Source: an uncultured Erysipelotrichaceae bacterium (lineage in GTDB: Bacteria > Bacillota_I > Bacilli_A > Erysipelotrichales > Erysipelotrichaceae). From it: a DNA stretch of 64,000 nt. The stretch spans positions 62,001-126,000 of the forward strand of contig CAMCRE010000002.1 in assembly GCA_945877255.1 (NCBI GenBank). Direction: 5' to 3'. The first letter of the stretch is position 1. Each line of letters opens with the position of its first letter. A program made the translations under genes and the position numbers. The notes beneath the pieces were generated by a model. The model ran no database searches. It was not told the DNA's origin and was given only the letters and a program-made list of their open reading frames with translations. Below, piece after piece: positions 1 to 8,735 of this stretch.

Positions 1-444
1 AACAAAAAAATTTATGCGATTCAAAATATTGAGAATGCGAGTGTTGCAGCATTAAATTCGTTATTGAAATTTTTAGAAGAGCCGGTATCGGACACGATTG
101 CTATTTTGACGTGTAAAAATAAAGAAAATGTCATACCCACAATTGTTTCTCGTACACAAGTCATTACTTTAAAACCAGAACAAAAAGTTTATAGTGATTT
201 AGCATTGCAGTTATATCATAAAGTAGAAGCAGTTGAAGATGTGGAGTTGCTTTTCTTATTGTTGCATCAAGAGGCAAAAAATTATCAGTATACGCATTAT
301 TTTGAAGTTTTTGATTTATTAAAAAATAATTTCAAAGATGATATGCATATATTGAGTGTAATTATTTCATATCAACATCAGTTTGAAAAGTCTTGTAATA
401 TTAATTTAGTGCTAGATCAAATGTTGTATTGTATTAAAAATTAA
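1..444 (+). CDS. holB: DNA polymerase III delta' subunit, 3' part
   Basis: The reading frame is open from the first base, so the start lies outside the window. The visible 147 codons contain the clamp-loader AAA+ signature NSLLKFLEEP (residues 19-28 of the visible part) followed by TIVSRTQVI, the Sensor-1/SRC-type motif in which an Arg (here SRT rather than the usual SRC) serves as the arginine-finger region. DnaX and HolB share these motifs; the short helical C-terminus with no long tail favours HolB (delta'). In the clamp loader, delta' is the rigid stator that helps open the beta clamp. A terminator-like hairpin follows, so dut is a separate transcription unit. HolB versus a short DnaX cannot be fully settled without the 5' half. 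Confidence 0.82.
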   Translation, partial: NKKIYAIQNIENASVAALNSLLKFLEEPVSDTIAILTCKNKENVIPTIVSRTQVITLKPEQKVYSDLALQLYHKVEAVEDVELLFLLLHQEAKNYQYTHYFEVFDLLKNNFKDDMHILSVIISYQHQFEKSCNINLVLDQMLYCIKN

Positions 445-459
445 ATATGTAGTAAAGAG

Positions 460-519
460 AGCATGTTCTAAAAAACTAGACATAATGTGTTTAGTTTTGG
501 GGACATGTTTTGATTTTTG
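460..519 (+). terminator. Terminator-like hairpin after holB
   Basis: An imperfect stem (left arm from about 460, right arm ending near 510, with several G-U pairs and one bulge) is followed by a T-rich stretch at 508-518. It lies between the holB stop and the dut promoter. Confidence 0.55.
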
Positions 520-539
520 CATAATTTTTTAATACACCA

Positions 540-569
540 TTGAAAAAACTATAATTGCTATGTTATAAT
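540..569 (+). promoter_or_regulatory. dut promoter with extended -10
   Basis: TTGAAA (540-545), 18 bp, then TATAAT (564-569) preceded by TG at 561-562, giving TGTTATAAT. A GAGGTGAATT ribosome site follows, directly before the ATG at 591. Confidence 0.75.
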
Positions 570-590
570 TAATGAGGAAAGAGGTGAATT

Positions 591-1019
591 ATGAAATTTA
601 CTTATACAGGAAAATTTGATGCTCCTAAAAAACAAAGTGAATTTGCAGCGGGAGTAGATTTATTTCACAATGGCGAACATGCTGTTGTATTACAAAAAGA
701 TGATACATATAAAATACCAACAGGCGTTTGTGTTGAAATTCCAGTTGGATATGTCGGATTATTAATCCAAAGAAGTAGTTTAGGATTTAAATATGATGCA
801 ATTTTATCAAATTGTGTTGGTGTAATCGATGCTGATTATCGAGGCGAAATTTTTGTGAAGATTAGAAATTTAAGTGAAAATACACTTGAAATTCAACCAG
901 GCGAAAGAATTTGTCAGTTAGTGGTTGTTCCAATTTATACTAATGAATGGGAAAGAGTAGAGCATCTTAGTGAAACAAAGCGTGGCGAAAAAGGTTTAGG
1001 TTCTACAGGAAGGAGATAA
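591..1019 (+). CDS. dut: dUTP diphosphatase (dUTPase), trimeric type
   Basis: The 142-residue protein has all five motifs of the homotrimeric dUTPase family in order: AAGVDLF (19-25), RSSLG (61-65), GVIDADYRGEI (77-87, with the conserved Asp and the Tyr that stacks on the base), GERICQLV (104-111) and the Gly-rich C-terminal RGEKGLGSTG (131-140) that closes over the active site. It hydrolyses dUTP to dUMP and PPi, keeping uracil out of DNA and feeding dTMP synthesis in the cytoplasm. Length is typical. The start has a strong SD (GAGGTG, spacing about 5) and an extended -10 promoter just upstream. The next gene begins 1 bp after its stop, so the two are co-transcribed. Confidence 0.95.
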   Translation: MKFTYTGKFDAPKKQSEFAAGVDLFHNGEHAVVLQKDDTYKIPTGVCVEIPVGYVGLLIQRSSLGFKYDAILSNCVGVIDADYRGEIFVKIRNLSENTLEIQPGERICQLVVVPIYTNEWERVEHLSETKRGEKGLGSTGRR

Positions 1020-1020
1020 C

Positions 1021-1557
1021 ATGAAAAATAAATTTAATTTTTCAAAAGGATTATTTCATAAAAATATTGCACATATTTACTGTATTTTAGCGATAGTCTT
1101 TTATTTTGTGGATGTTGTGTTATTAATATCAAGTAAAAAAATGGGGACATTACCATTATCTGTATTAGCGATACTTTTTGTTCCGCCAATTATCACAACG
1201 GTTATTAGTATTATTAAACTATTTTCTAAAAACGAAAAAATGTTTAAGTTATACACAATTTTTTCTATAAGTTATACAATAATCGCAATTATATTAATTG
1301 AATCTTATCGTGGATTTTTATCTAATGAGAATATTCGCGTGTTTTTTGAAAGTTATTCTACATTAGTGCTTTCTACAAAAAACGCATTGCCAGCTATTTC
1401 ATCTGTATTAGCTTTAGTTGTCATTTCTTCTGTTATTTCGATTATTATGTCGTTAATTGCATTATTTTTGGTGATGCGAAACGTTGTTTCTAAAAAAACA
1501 AGTGTTGAAATTTCTACTGATGTAACAGCGTTTTCTGAGGAGATTGAGCGTGAGTAA
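1021..1557 (+). CDS. Four-helix membrane protein of unknown function
   Basis: This 178-residue protein follows dut by one base, with its SD (AGGAGAT) inside the dut 3' end. Hydrophobic segments lie at about residues 17-37, 42-66, 76-97 and 118-152 (the last followed by VVSKKTS), consistent with four transmembrane helices and a short acidic cytoplasmic tail ending EEIERE. I see no catalytic motif and do not recognise a family. A hairpin with a T-run overlaps its stop codon, so the dut unit may partly end here. It may be a genus-specific protein co-expressed with dut by proximity alone. Confidence 0.7.
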   Translation: MKNKFNFSKGLFHKNIAHIYCILAIVFYFVDVVLLISSKKMGTLPLSVLAILFVPPIITTVISIIKLFSKNEKMFKLYTIFSISYTIIAIILIESYRGFLSNENIRVFFESYSTLVLSTKNALPAISSVLALVVISSVISIIMSLIALFLVMRNVVSKKTSVEISTDVTAFSEEIERE

Positions 1558-1568
1558 TCACGCTTTTT
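1548..1568 (+). terminator. Short intrinsic terminator overlapping a stop codon
   Basis: GCGTGA (1549-1554), a 4-nt loop, TCACGC (1559-1564) and T5. The TAA stop of the membrane protein (1555-1557) falls in the loop. The next gene starts only 5-9 bp further on. Confidence 0.6.
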
Positions 1569-1572
1569 GCTG

Positions 1573-2553
1573 ATGAAATATTTAAAAACAAAAAAGAAGA
1601 TAGGGGTATTTTCACCATCGTTACCGATTGGAAATTACTTTCCGAAGCGATTTGAAAGAGCGATTGCATTTTTAAAATCTCAAGGGTGTGAAGTTAAGCT
1701 AGGATGTTTATCATACAGTAAAAAATTATATGCTAGTGGTGCAATTAAAGAGCGTGCTGATGAATTTAATCAACTATTGTACGATAAAGATATTGATTGT
1801 ATTTTAGCAACAATTGGTGGTATGAATACGAATGCTATTTTACCATATATTGATTATGACTATTTAAAAAACAATCCTAAATTAATTGTTGGGTATTCTG
1901 ATGTTGCGTCATTATTAAGTGCAATTTATGCAAAAACCGGAATACATACAGTGTATGGTCCAACATTAATGAGTGCTTTTGGTGAAATTGGACCACTTGC
2001 AAACGTTAGTTTTAATTATTTTTCAAAGTTATTCATTGAGTATACTGAAATGCCACATAATATTCCCATGCCAAAAGCTTATACGGATGTGCATGTTGAT
2101 TGGGAGACACAAACAGAAATGAAACCATTATTTAGAAATGAATGGCATACTGTAAATGATGGTTGTGTAATAGGCAGGTGTTTAATTTTTAATTTAGGTA
2201 CAATAGCCTTTACTTATGGTAGTGATTATTTCCCGGAAATAAAAAAAGGAGATATTATTGTATTAGAGGATACAATGGATAATCCAATGCAAGTTGAACG
2301 TGCTTATGCACATTTAAAATTAGTGGGGATTTTAGATAAAGTTGGGGGAATTATTGTAGGTAAACATGCGTTATATGATGATTTAGGAATGGATGTACAA
2401 CCGTATAATATACTGCAACAATTTATTGAAAATAACATTCCTATTTTAGCACAGGTAGATATAGGACACACATTACCTGTGATGTCGCTTTCTAATGGAG
2501 CGACAATAAAACTAGATGCAACAAATAAAACAATAGAGGTGATACAGTTATGA
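1573..2553 (+). CDS. S66-family carboxypeptidase (LdcA/MccF type)
   Basis: A 326-residue serine peptidase of family S66. The nucleophile elbow GYSD is at residues 107-110 (Ser109), and the later LEDT and GHTLPV segments carry the expected Glu and His of the Ser-Glu-His triad; the core QVERAYAHLK...GGIIVGKH is typical. Family members are LD-carboxypeptidases that trim murein tetrapeptides in the cytoplasm, or MccF-like enzymes that destroy microcin C-type peptide-adenylates; the sequence alone does not decide. I chose ATG 1573; a TTG at 1567 is in frame. Neither has a clear SD, and a terminator hairpin sits immediately upstream. The stop overlaps the next start (ATGA), so it is coupled to the phosphatase gene. 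Confidence 0.85.
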   Translation: MKYLKTKKKIGVFSPSLPIGNYFPKRFERAIAFLKSQGCEVKLGCLSYSKKLYASGAIKERADEFNQLLYDKDIDCILATIGGMNTNAILPYIDYDYLKNNPKLIVGYSDVASLLSAIYAKTGIHTVYGPTLMSAFGEIGPLANVSFNYFSKLFIEYTEMPHNIPMPKAYTDVHVDWETQTEMKPLFRNEWHTVNDGCVIGRCLIFNLGTIAFTYGSDYFPEIKKGDIIVLEDTMDNPMQVERAYAHLKLVGILDKVGGIIVGKHALYDDLGMDVQPYNILQQFIENNIPILAQVDIGHTLPVMSLSNGATIKLDATNKTIEVIQL

Positions 2554-3245
2554 TTCAATATGCATCGTTAGTAGGTAAAAAACATATTGCAAATGATAAA
2601 GTTTGCGAGGATTTTTGTAAAGTATTTAAAGTAAACCAATTCGGGATAGTTATTGTAGCTGATGGAATTGGTAGTAGCAAACATCCCGATATCGCTTCTT
2701 CTAAAGTTGTTCGTTTTTTTGAAGAAGTTTTACGTGTTACGCTGTTATCGGTTAATGAAAAAAATGAAGTAAAAAAATGCTTAGAAAATGCATTTGATGT
2801 CGTCCATCAAATGTTGGATGCGTATATTACAACGTATTTTAAAGATTTAGCACATATTAGTTTTGGTACGACTTTATCAATAGCTATTCATCATCCTGAG
2901 TATATTGTGTATGGTCATGTTGGTGATAGTGCGATTTTAAAAATTGTGGGTGAAAAATATGAATTCATCACTACGCAACAAAATACCGAAAAATTACATC
3001 AGACGTTTTCCTTTCTACGAGCAAAAGACAAATGGGAAATTGCGATTGTTGATGAAAAAACTGATGGAATTATTGGTGTAACAGATGGCATGATTGATAT
3101 TATTTATCGTAATAATTTAATTGACAAACATTTAATTGATGCTTGTTTATCAAATAATCTTGCTTTACAGTTACATTTCATTCGTGCATTAAATTTATCT
3201 GATGATGATTTATCGTTAGCTTATTATAAAACCAGTTCAAATTAG
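2550..3245 (+). CDS. PP2C-like Ser/Thr protein phosphatase
   Basis: The 231-residue protein carries the metal-binding and core motifs of the PP2C fold: ADGIG (37-41), GTT (106-108), GHVGDS (122-127) and TDG (178-180). These Asp residues bind the Mn/Mg pair used to hydrolyse phosphoserine and phosphothreonine. It lacks the extra domains of SpoIIE/RsbU types and is close to the stand-alone PP2C_2 group. No PknB-type kinase is adjacent, so its partner is not visible here. ATG 2550 overlaps the stop of the S66 peptidase, with a good SD (AGAGGTGAT) inside that gene. Its own stop overlaps the stop of the convergent comFC. Confidence 0.85.
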   Translation: MIQYASLVGKKHIANDKVCEDFCKVFKVNQFGIVIVADGIGSSKHPDIASSKVVRFFEEVLRVTLLSVNEKNEVKKCLENAFDVVHQMLDAYITTYFKDLAHISFGTTLSIAIHHPEYIVYGHVGDSAILKIVGEKYEFITTQQNTEKLHQTFSFLRAKDKWEIAIVDEKTDGIIGVTDGMIDIIYRNNLIDKHLIDACLSNNLALQLHFIRALNLSDDDLSLAYYKTSSN

Positions 3246-3256
3246 AACTGGTTTTT
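3228..3256. terminator. Bidirectional terminator shared by convergent genes
   Basis: A perfect 11-bp stem (AAAACCAGTTC / GAACTGGTTTT), a 6-nt loop and a U-run on each strand. The stop codons of the phosphatase (3243-3245) and of comFC (3242-3244 on the minus strand) lie in or next to the loop. Confidence 0.88.
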
Positions 3257-3826
3257 GTGATCTTTATGCAGCGATAATACAACTATAATAACAGTGCAAT
3301 TGTGTTGGTTGAGCAGATCAACACAATGTTTTAATGTATTTCCACTCGTTACAACATCATCAAAAAAAATAGCTTTTTGGGGTAAAGTTGTCGTTTTTAA
3401 TTGGATGATATTTTTTATTTTATGTCTGTTTTGACTATTTTGAAGTGATTGTTTGTAGTGTTTTGTTTTTTGAAAAACATCTAAAACTTCAAAATCTTTT
3501 AGTAGATATTTTAACGGATGAAAATTTTTCCTGTTGCTTGGTGGAATGATAATAGGCAAACGATATTTTTTTAGTTGTTTGTGTAATTGCGGTTGAAATA
3601 GCTTAATTAAGTATGTGTCTTTATTTTCTTTATATTGGAATAGTATTTTTTCAAAAAAGTCATTATATTCAAACAATACAAAAGCTTGATGTGATCCTAT
3701 TTGATATGTTTTGTGTAGTTGTTTTAGTTGGTTATTGCAAATTTCACACAATAGTTGTTGGTTTAATACATAGTTTAAAATTCCGCTTGGCTTAATTTTT
3801 TCAAAGCAGTAAACACAGTTATACAT
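3242..3826 (-). CDS. comFC: ComFC-like phosphoribosyltransferase-fold competence protein
   Basis: The 194-residue protein begins with a zinc ribbon (CVYC at 4-7, CEIC at 27-30) and ends with a type I phosphoribosyltransferase motif, FFDDVVTSGNTL, in which the two Asp residues and the TSG loop bind PRPP. This is the ComFC/GntX layout. ComFC works with the ComFA helicase in import of transforming single-stranded DNA. comFA lies directly upstream and the two overlap by 8 bp, the classic comF pairing. The length is somewhat below the usual ~230 residues. The gene ends in a bidirectional terminator. Confidence 0.88.
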   Translation of the reverse strand: MYNCVYCFEKIKPSGILNYVLNQQLLCEICNNQLKQLHKTYQIGSHQAFVLFEYNDFFEKILFQYKENKDTYLIKLFQPQLHKQLKKYRLPIIIPPSNRKNFHPLKYLLKDFEVLDVFQKTKHYKQSLQNSQNRHKIKNIIQLKTTTLPQKAIFFDDVVTSGNTLKHCVDLLNQHNCTVIIVVLSLHKDHKNQF

Positions 3827-4946
3827 TACATGCCTCCAGTTGTTTTATGCAATCTGTGATTTTACGCATTTTCTTAGATGATAAAAAATAAATAGGTGCA
3901 TGGTATGACATAATGTTACGATCCACTCTCCCAGCAATTTGAATTAGATTTGCGGTTTCAAATATAAAATGATTACTATGTAGTACCATAACCGTTGCGT
4001 CGGGTATTGTAATACCTCTTTCTAGTATTGTTGTAGTAAAAATAATTTTATTAGTTTGTGCTTGTAAATCTGAAAGCAAGGTATCTTTATTGTCTGATTG
4101 ACTTGTAAATTTAAAAACATTGAAAAATATACCGAATAGTTTACTGTATTTTTCGCATAATGAAATTGTGGGGACGAAGATAAGTTTTGTTAGGTGATGA
4201 TATTTTATAATAAAAAATAGTGTAAATATTAGTTGTAGTATAGTTGGCATATAGTATATTTTTGGAATTGGAATTTTACGGTTATGGTATCGTTTATTTA
4301 GATGAAACACTTTAAAGTTTTCGTTTAAGAGTTTACTTTGTATTTCATCATTAATTGTGGCACTCATCCATATTTTTTTAGCACTACAACAGTTATTTGC
4401 TATGAATTGTAACGTTTTATTATTTTTGAATGGGAAAGCATCTACTTCATCGATAATTAGCAAATCAAATGCTTGGTGATAGCGATGTAATTGATGTGTT
4501 GTGCAAATTACAAGTGGGGCTTTAGTTTTTCTAGTGTGTCCTTCACATACACATGCAATATCTAAGTTATAAAATATTTTTTTAATTCTTTCATACAACT
4601 CTAGTACAACTTGTCTTCTAGGTATAGCGATGCACACCGTTTTTTCTTTGTTGATATAATACTCAATAATCGGTAATAATATTTCTGTTTTTCCTGCTCC
4701 GCATACTGCTTTGATAAAGCAGTGATGGTGTTGGATATTTTTAAGAACGGACTGTGATAGTTGTTTTTGTTCTGGTGTTAGTTCATACGGTAATTTCATT
4801 TTTATTTTTGATTGATTTTTAGGTAGAAGACATTTTTTAGGTTTTTCATTGATATTGATACGTGAAAAAACAACGCATCTTCTACAATATGTGCCGTATT
4901 CATCGGTATGAAAATAATTAGTTTCATTACATCTTAGACATTTCAT
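3819..4946 (-). CDS. comFA: ComFA-like DNA translocase for transformation
   Basis: A 375-residue DEAD-like ATPase. An N-terminal four-Cys zinc site (CLRC 3-6, CRRC 21-24) precedes Walker A (CGAGKTE, 82-88), Walker B as DEVD (166-169), the SAT motif (MSAT, 194-197) and the C-terminal QIAGRVDR motif VI. This matches ComFA, the cytoplasmic motor that drives single-stranded DNA uptake. It is shorter than the ~460 residues of Bacillus ComFA. I chose ATG 4946 because GAGG lies 6 nt upstream; an in-frame ATG at 4958 is part of that SD. It overlaps comFC. The operon implies natural competence, although the com pilus genes are not in the window. Confidence 0.88.
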   Translation of the reverse strand: MKCLRCNETNYFHTDEYGTYCRRCVVFSRININEKPKKCLLPKNQSKIKMKLPYELTPEQKQLSQSVLKNIQHHHCFIKAVCGAGKTEILLPIIEYYINKEKTVCIAIPRRQVVLELYERIKKIFYNLDIACVCEGHTRKTKAPLVICTTHQLHRYHQAFDLLIIDEVDAFPFKNNKTLQFIANNCCSAKKIWMSATINDEIQSKLLNENFKVFHLNKRYHNRKIPIPKIYYMPTILQLIFTLFFIIKYHHLTKLIFVPTISLCEKYSKLFGIFFNVFKFTSQSDNKDTLLSDLQAQTNKIIFTTTILERGITIPDATVMVLHSNHFIFETANLIQIAGRVDRNIMSYHAPIYFLSSKKMRKITDCIKQLEACNV

Positions 4947-5095
4947 AAACCACCTCATTTATAGTAGTGGATTATTTGTGAGATTCCTAAAGAAGATGTT
5001 TGGATTGATGAAGACAAAATAGTTGTGGCTATTATCCATCACAACAATTAGATAAATTATGATAATGAATTAAAATTTTAATGTGATTTTAATAT

Positions 5096-5132
5096 AAAAA
5101 CTAAAAGCATCGAACGATACTTTTAGTTTTTA
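5096..5132. terminator. Strong hairpin after the leftward polysaccharide operon
   Basis: A stem AAAAACTAAAAG / CTTTTAGTTTTT encloses a smaller stem-loop around 5109-5119. The flanking T-run on the minus strand makes it a terminator for the polymerase gene that ends at 5137. Confidence 0.8.
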
Positions 5133-5136
5133 AAAT

Positions 5137-6549
5137 TTATTCAGATGTTTTATTGTCTGGAGAATGGTATAGACATCCAGCAATTAAAGGTACTGCTATA
5201 ATATATACTGCTTCAATTCTAAGTGTACTATTATATAAATACAGTAGCGGAATGCATGCAATCAAAGTAAACGAAAACACAGATATAAAATGATGCTTGA
5301 TGAGAGCATATAAATTTTTAATGATAACGGCAAAAATAGAGGCGTATAAAGTCATTCCCACAATGCCGTGTTCGATATACATCCACGCTGACGAATACCA
5401 GAAATATAAAGTGTGTTTAAGTTTATGATAAAATGGACTCGTTAGTATGTCAAAACTAGATGAATACTCTGCATTTCCTATACCAATACCAAACAATACT
5501 TTTGTAATGTCATTTTTGAAAATTTTATTTGTAATGTGACTGAAAAAATTACTTCTTCCGATTGTTAATGATCTTTTTCCTAGCCCGTCAGCACTTTTGC
5601 TTCTTTCAACAATGCTATTGAGATCAAAAAAATCGGAAAATTGTGGGAAAATATATGTGAATATCGGAATAAAAAGAACTAAAATTAGAGCAGACGATAA
5701 TGCTACAATAAGAAATCTTTTATAATATTCAAAATTTTTTCTTGTTAATATTAGAGTTATAAGTAATATAATTAGAATATAAAAAATTTCAAAAAATAAA
5801 AATTTCAATTCTGCAATAACCGTTAATCCAATAATATATACTAATGATACTAGAAGAATAAAGGAATTAGTTTTATGGTAAATGTATCTTGTTAGTGTGT
5901 ATACTGTGAAAACAATTAAAAATGCATGTAGATATACATTAGCGATTCCTTGCTGTGTTCCAAAAATACCACCTATAAAATCACTTTTTAGTCCACTTAT
6001 AAACTGGAGAATGGCTAATATACCACACGTCCACACAAAAATAATACCTGTTTGTTTGTAGTTGTTTATATTGTCTTTAGAAATAAATAATAATGATGCT
6101 ATTATAAACATAATAAGTCGCCCAACATTTCTTATCGACCAAATTATTAATATTGGATTAAACTGGTAAAAAAAGTTAGTAATTACACCTATTAAAGCAA
6201 ATACAGAGAATAAAATTAATATTTGATATATTAAAGGATGGATACTTGGTTTACCTTTGTCCCATAATATTTTTTTAAAAAAATGAATAACTATTAATAA
6301 CAAAATAATATCTGTTAAATACGAAACTTTAGCAGGCAACAACTTCAAAGAAACATAGTGCTGATATTGTAAAACAAATAGTATTTGTAGAAATATTAGT
6401 TTTTCAGGTTTAGTAAAATAAATACACAATAAACCTAGTATACTTGCTAAAAACAAGAAAGATATAATTTTGTGTGGTATAAACCATGAAATAACCATTA
6501 GTGTAGAGAAGTATATTGCCAATATAGTTTCATTTAATAATTTATTCAT
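5137..6549 (-). CDS. Wzy-like polysaccharide polymerase / O-antigen ligase-type membrane protein
   Basis: A 470-residue very hydrophobic protein with roughly 10-12 predicted membrane helices and one larger extracellular loop (about residues 305-380, containing IVERSKSADGLGKRSLTIGR and the Gly-rich GIGIGNAEYSSS). That layout is typical of Wzy polymerases and WaaL ligases, which join lipid-linked repeat units on the outer face of the membrane. It is last in a leftward operon of glycosyltransferases. I chose ATG 6549 because GGAGG lies just upstream, within the end of the GT2 gene; the ATG at 6561 overlaps that SD. The family is recognised by topology rather than by a diagnostic motif. Confidence 0.72.
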   Translation of the reverse strand: MNKLLNETILAIYFSTLMVISWFIPHKIISFLFLASILGLLCIYFTKPEKLIFLQILFVLQYQHYVSLKLLPAKVSYLTDIILLLIVIHFFKKILWDKGKPSIHPLIYQILILFSVFALIGVITNFFYQFNPILIIWSIRNVGRLIMFIIASLLFISKDNINNYKQTGIIFVWTCGILAILQFISGLKSDFIGGIFGTQQGIANVYLHAFLIVFTVYTLTRYIYHKTNSFILLVSLVYIIGLTVIAELKFLFFEIFYILIILLITLILTRKNFEYYKRFLIVALSSALILVLFIPIFTYIFPQFSDFFDLNSIVERSKSADGLGKRSLTIGRSNFFSHITNKIFKNDITKVLFGIGIGNAEYSSSFDILTSPFYHKLKHTLYFWYSSAWMYIEHGIVGMTLYASIFAVIIKNLYALIKHHFISVFSFTLIACIPLLYLYNSTLRIEAVYIIAVPLIAGCLYHSPDNKTSE

Positions 6550-6551
6550 TT

Positions 6552-7535
6552 TTACCTCCATTTTTTATTTTTAAGTTTAATCAATATACTTAAAATTCCG
6601 AATTTGTACATAATATATTTTAATGCATTTGATGTATAGGAAACATATTGTTTCTTATTAAAATCAGCTTTTTTTTCAATCATTTTAATGTCTTGTTTCA
6701 ATATATATGTATGTTGTTTAACAGCTGAGTTTTTGTCTAATTTATATAATTCAGATAATGCAAATATTAGAGCGTCCATAAAATAATAATTAATTACCGA
6801 ATAATCAATATTCCAATTATTTTGTGTATATATTTTGAAAATGTTACGGTTAATTTCATGGTATACAGCAATATCATTCATAGAAATACGTTTTGTTAGT
6901 GAATTTTCATTTGATAAATAGTAGTAGTAATATGTAGCATCAAACCATAAATTTGATGATGTGCTAGGTAAAATGCGATATATTACATCTAAATCTTCAA
7001 ATACTTGTCCAACAGGGAATGTGATATCGTTTTCCAAAAACAGTTGCTTTTTATATATTTTACCAGCGTTAAATCCTAAAAATTTTTTATTTAAGAAATA
7101 CTCAATCGTATTTTCTTTTGACAGTTTTAAAGGTTTTGTTTGTTTGTTTTTTATTTCAAATGTACGCTTATTTGTGGTTTCAACACCAAAAAATACGATA
7201 TCGTATTCTGATGATTGTAGATATGGCAATATGTTATTGTAAAGTTGGTTATCTAAAATATCATCTGCATCTAAAAACATAATGTATTTACCGTTTGCCT
7301 TAGATAGCCCTAAATTTCGTGCTGAAGAAACACCACCATTTTTTTGTTGAAATAGTTTGATATTTTGATATTGCTCCACATATTGTTTTGCTATTTTAGC
7401 AGAATTGTCTTTACTGCCATCATCAATTAAAACTATTTCAATGTCGTTTTTTGTATATTTTGATATTGCTGAATCTAATGCATCCGCTAAAAATGATTCG
7501 GCATTATAAAATGGAATAATTATACTTAATAACAT
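6552..7535 (-). CDS. GT2 family glycosyltransferase
   Basis: A 327-residue GT-A-fold transferase. It begins SIIIPFYNAESFL, has VLIDDGSKDNS (nucleotide-binding Asp pair, around 36-46), NGGVSSARNLG, and the DXD-type FLDADD around 91-96 that coordinates the metal-bound nucleotide-sugar. The C-terminal half is variable and helical, without a membrane anchor. It would add one sugar to the lipid-linked repeat at the inner membrane face. The SD (GGGAG) precedes ATG 7535. It lies between a GT4 and the polymerase in the leftward operon. Donor and acceptor cannot be read from sequence. Confidence 0.88.
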   Translation of the reverse strand: MLLSIIIPFYNAESFLADALDSAISKYTKNDIEIVLIDDGSKDNSAKIAKQYVEQYQNIKLFQQKNGGVSSARNLGLSKANGKYIMFLDADDILDNQLYNNILPYLQSSEYDIVFFGVETTNKRTFEIKNKQTKPLKLSKENTIEYFLNKKFLGFNAGKIYKKQLFLENDITFPVGQVFEDLDVIYRILPSTSSNLWFDATYYYYYLSNENSLTKRISMNDIAVYHEINRNIFKIYTQNNWNIDYSVINYYFMDALIFALSELYKLDKNSAVKQHTYILKQDIKMIEKKADFNKKQYVSYTSNALKYIMYKFGILSILIKLKNKKWR

Positions 7536-7565
7536 ATATAAAATCTCCCTTATAAATTTAACAAT

Positions 7566-8735
7566 TTATTTTTTTGAGTGAATTACATCATCGTATAACT
7601 TAGAAAAATTGGCGATGTAACTTTCTAAAGAAAATAATGTTTTTTGTCTGTTTTCAGAATTTTTACCGAATTGTTTTTTCATAGCATCATTTTCTAGCAA
7701 TTCATTAATTGCATGCGTCAATAATTCTGGCGAATTAGGTTTAACTAATAGTCCGTTAACATTAGATTCAACCATCTCGCACACACCACCATGCTTATAT
7801 GCAACAATAGGTTTTCCACAAGCCATTGCTTCTAGGACAACGGTTGGTAATGGATCAGGATTTGTGCTTGGCAATACAAATACATCAAACAAATTATATA
7901 ATTCTGTAGTATTACTGTAATAGTCAATGCGATGGATTTGTGATGCAAATGGAAGAGCAGCGATTGCGGTGTCAAGTTCAGAGACACGCCATTCTTCACC
8001 AGCAAAAGCACTACCAGCCATTACAGCAACAACATTTTTGTTAGATGATAAAATAGGTGTAACAGCGTTTAAAAAGTCTCCTTGACCTTTCCATGCGTTT
8101 ACTCTTCCTACCATACCGATAACATATGTTGCTTCAGAAATATTAAATTTTTCATAAAGAGGATTAGTATCTATTTGACGATATATTTCATTATCAACGC
8201 CATTATAAATAACATCAACTTGTGAATTTTTAATAAAACGTGATTTTTTAATATGATTTGCAACAGCTTGCGAAACTGTAATAATTTTATTTGCATAGCG
8301 TCCCATTAAAAAATTAATAATATTTGATATTATTTTAGGTTTGACGATAATTTCATGCACATGCCAAATAAGTGGTTTGTTTATTTTTTTACTTACATAA
8401 ATACCTTCTAATACAGCTGTAGTATTATTGTGGATAATGTCAATATGATTGTTTTTGGCATAAGATGTTATTAATTTTGAGTACTTAACATAGTCGTTTA
8501 TATATGAAAAGATACCTTTTATATTAAAATGTTTGCGTCTTAAAATAGGGTAAGGTAAAACTTCAACACAAATATTATGAAGTTTTAGTTGCTCGACTAA
8601 TGGTCCATCAGTTGGCAAAATTACATGCGGTTCATATTTTTCTTTATCTAATCGTCGGATTAAGTCAAGTAATACTTTATCCGCACCATACATTTCAGCA
8701 CCTGCATGTAAATATAATATTTTAGTTTTGGTCAT
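7566..8735 (-). CDS. GT4 family glycosyltransferase
   Basis: A 389-residue retaining GT-B enzyme. The N-terminal half starts KILYLHAGAEMYGADKVLLDL, a Gly-rich acceptor-side loop; the C-terminal half has GMVGRVNAWKGQGDFL and the diagnostic E-x7-E region FVLPSTNPDPLPTVVLEAMACGKPIVAYKHGG, which binds the donor nucleotide-sugar. It is a cytoplasmic enzyme of polysaccharide repeat-unit assembly. Its ATG abuts the stop of the upstream beta-rhamnosyltransferase-like gene, and a GGAG site lies in that gene's end. The specific linkage is unknown. Confidence 0.88.
   Translation of the reverse strand: MTKTKILYLHAGAEMYGADKVLLDLIRRLDKEKYEPHVILPTDGPLVEQLKLHNICVEVLPYPILRRKHFNIKGIFSYINDYVKYSKLITSYAKNNHIDIIHNNTTAVLEGIYVSKKINKPLIWHVHEIIVKPKIISNIINFLMGRYANKIITVSQAVANHIKKSRFIKNSQVDVIYNGVDNEIYRQIDTNPLYEKFNISEATYVIGMVGRVNAWKGQGDFLNAVTPILSSNKNVVAVMAGSAFAGEEWRVSELDTAIAALPFASQIHRIDYYSNTTELYNLFDVFVLPSTNPDPLPTVVLEAMACGKPIVAYKHGGVCEMVESNVNGLLVKPNSPELLTHAINELLENDAMKKQFGKNSENRQKTLFSLESYIANFSKLYDDVIHSKK

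Noticed and set aside
4987-5051. Plus-strand open stretch of about 22-27 codons with a protein-like composition (around PKEDVWIDEDKIVV)
   Set aside because: It has no start codon or SD and I cannot link it to a family. It may be a gene remnant, but it is too short to support.
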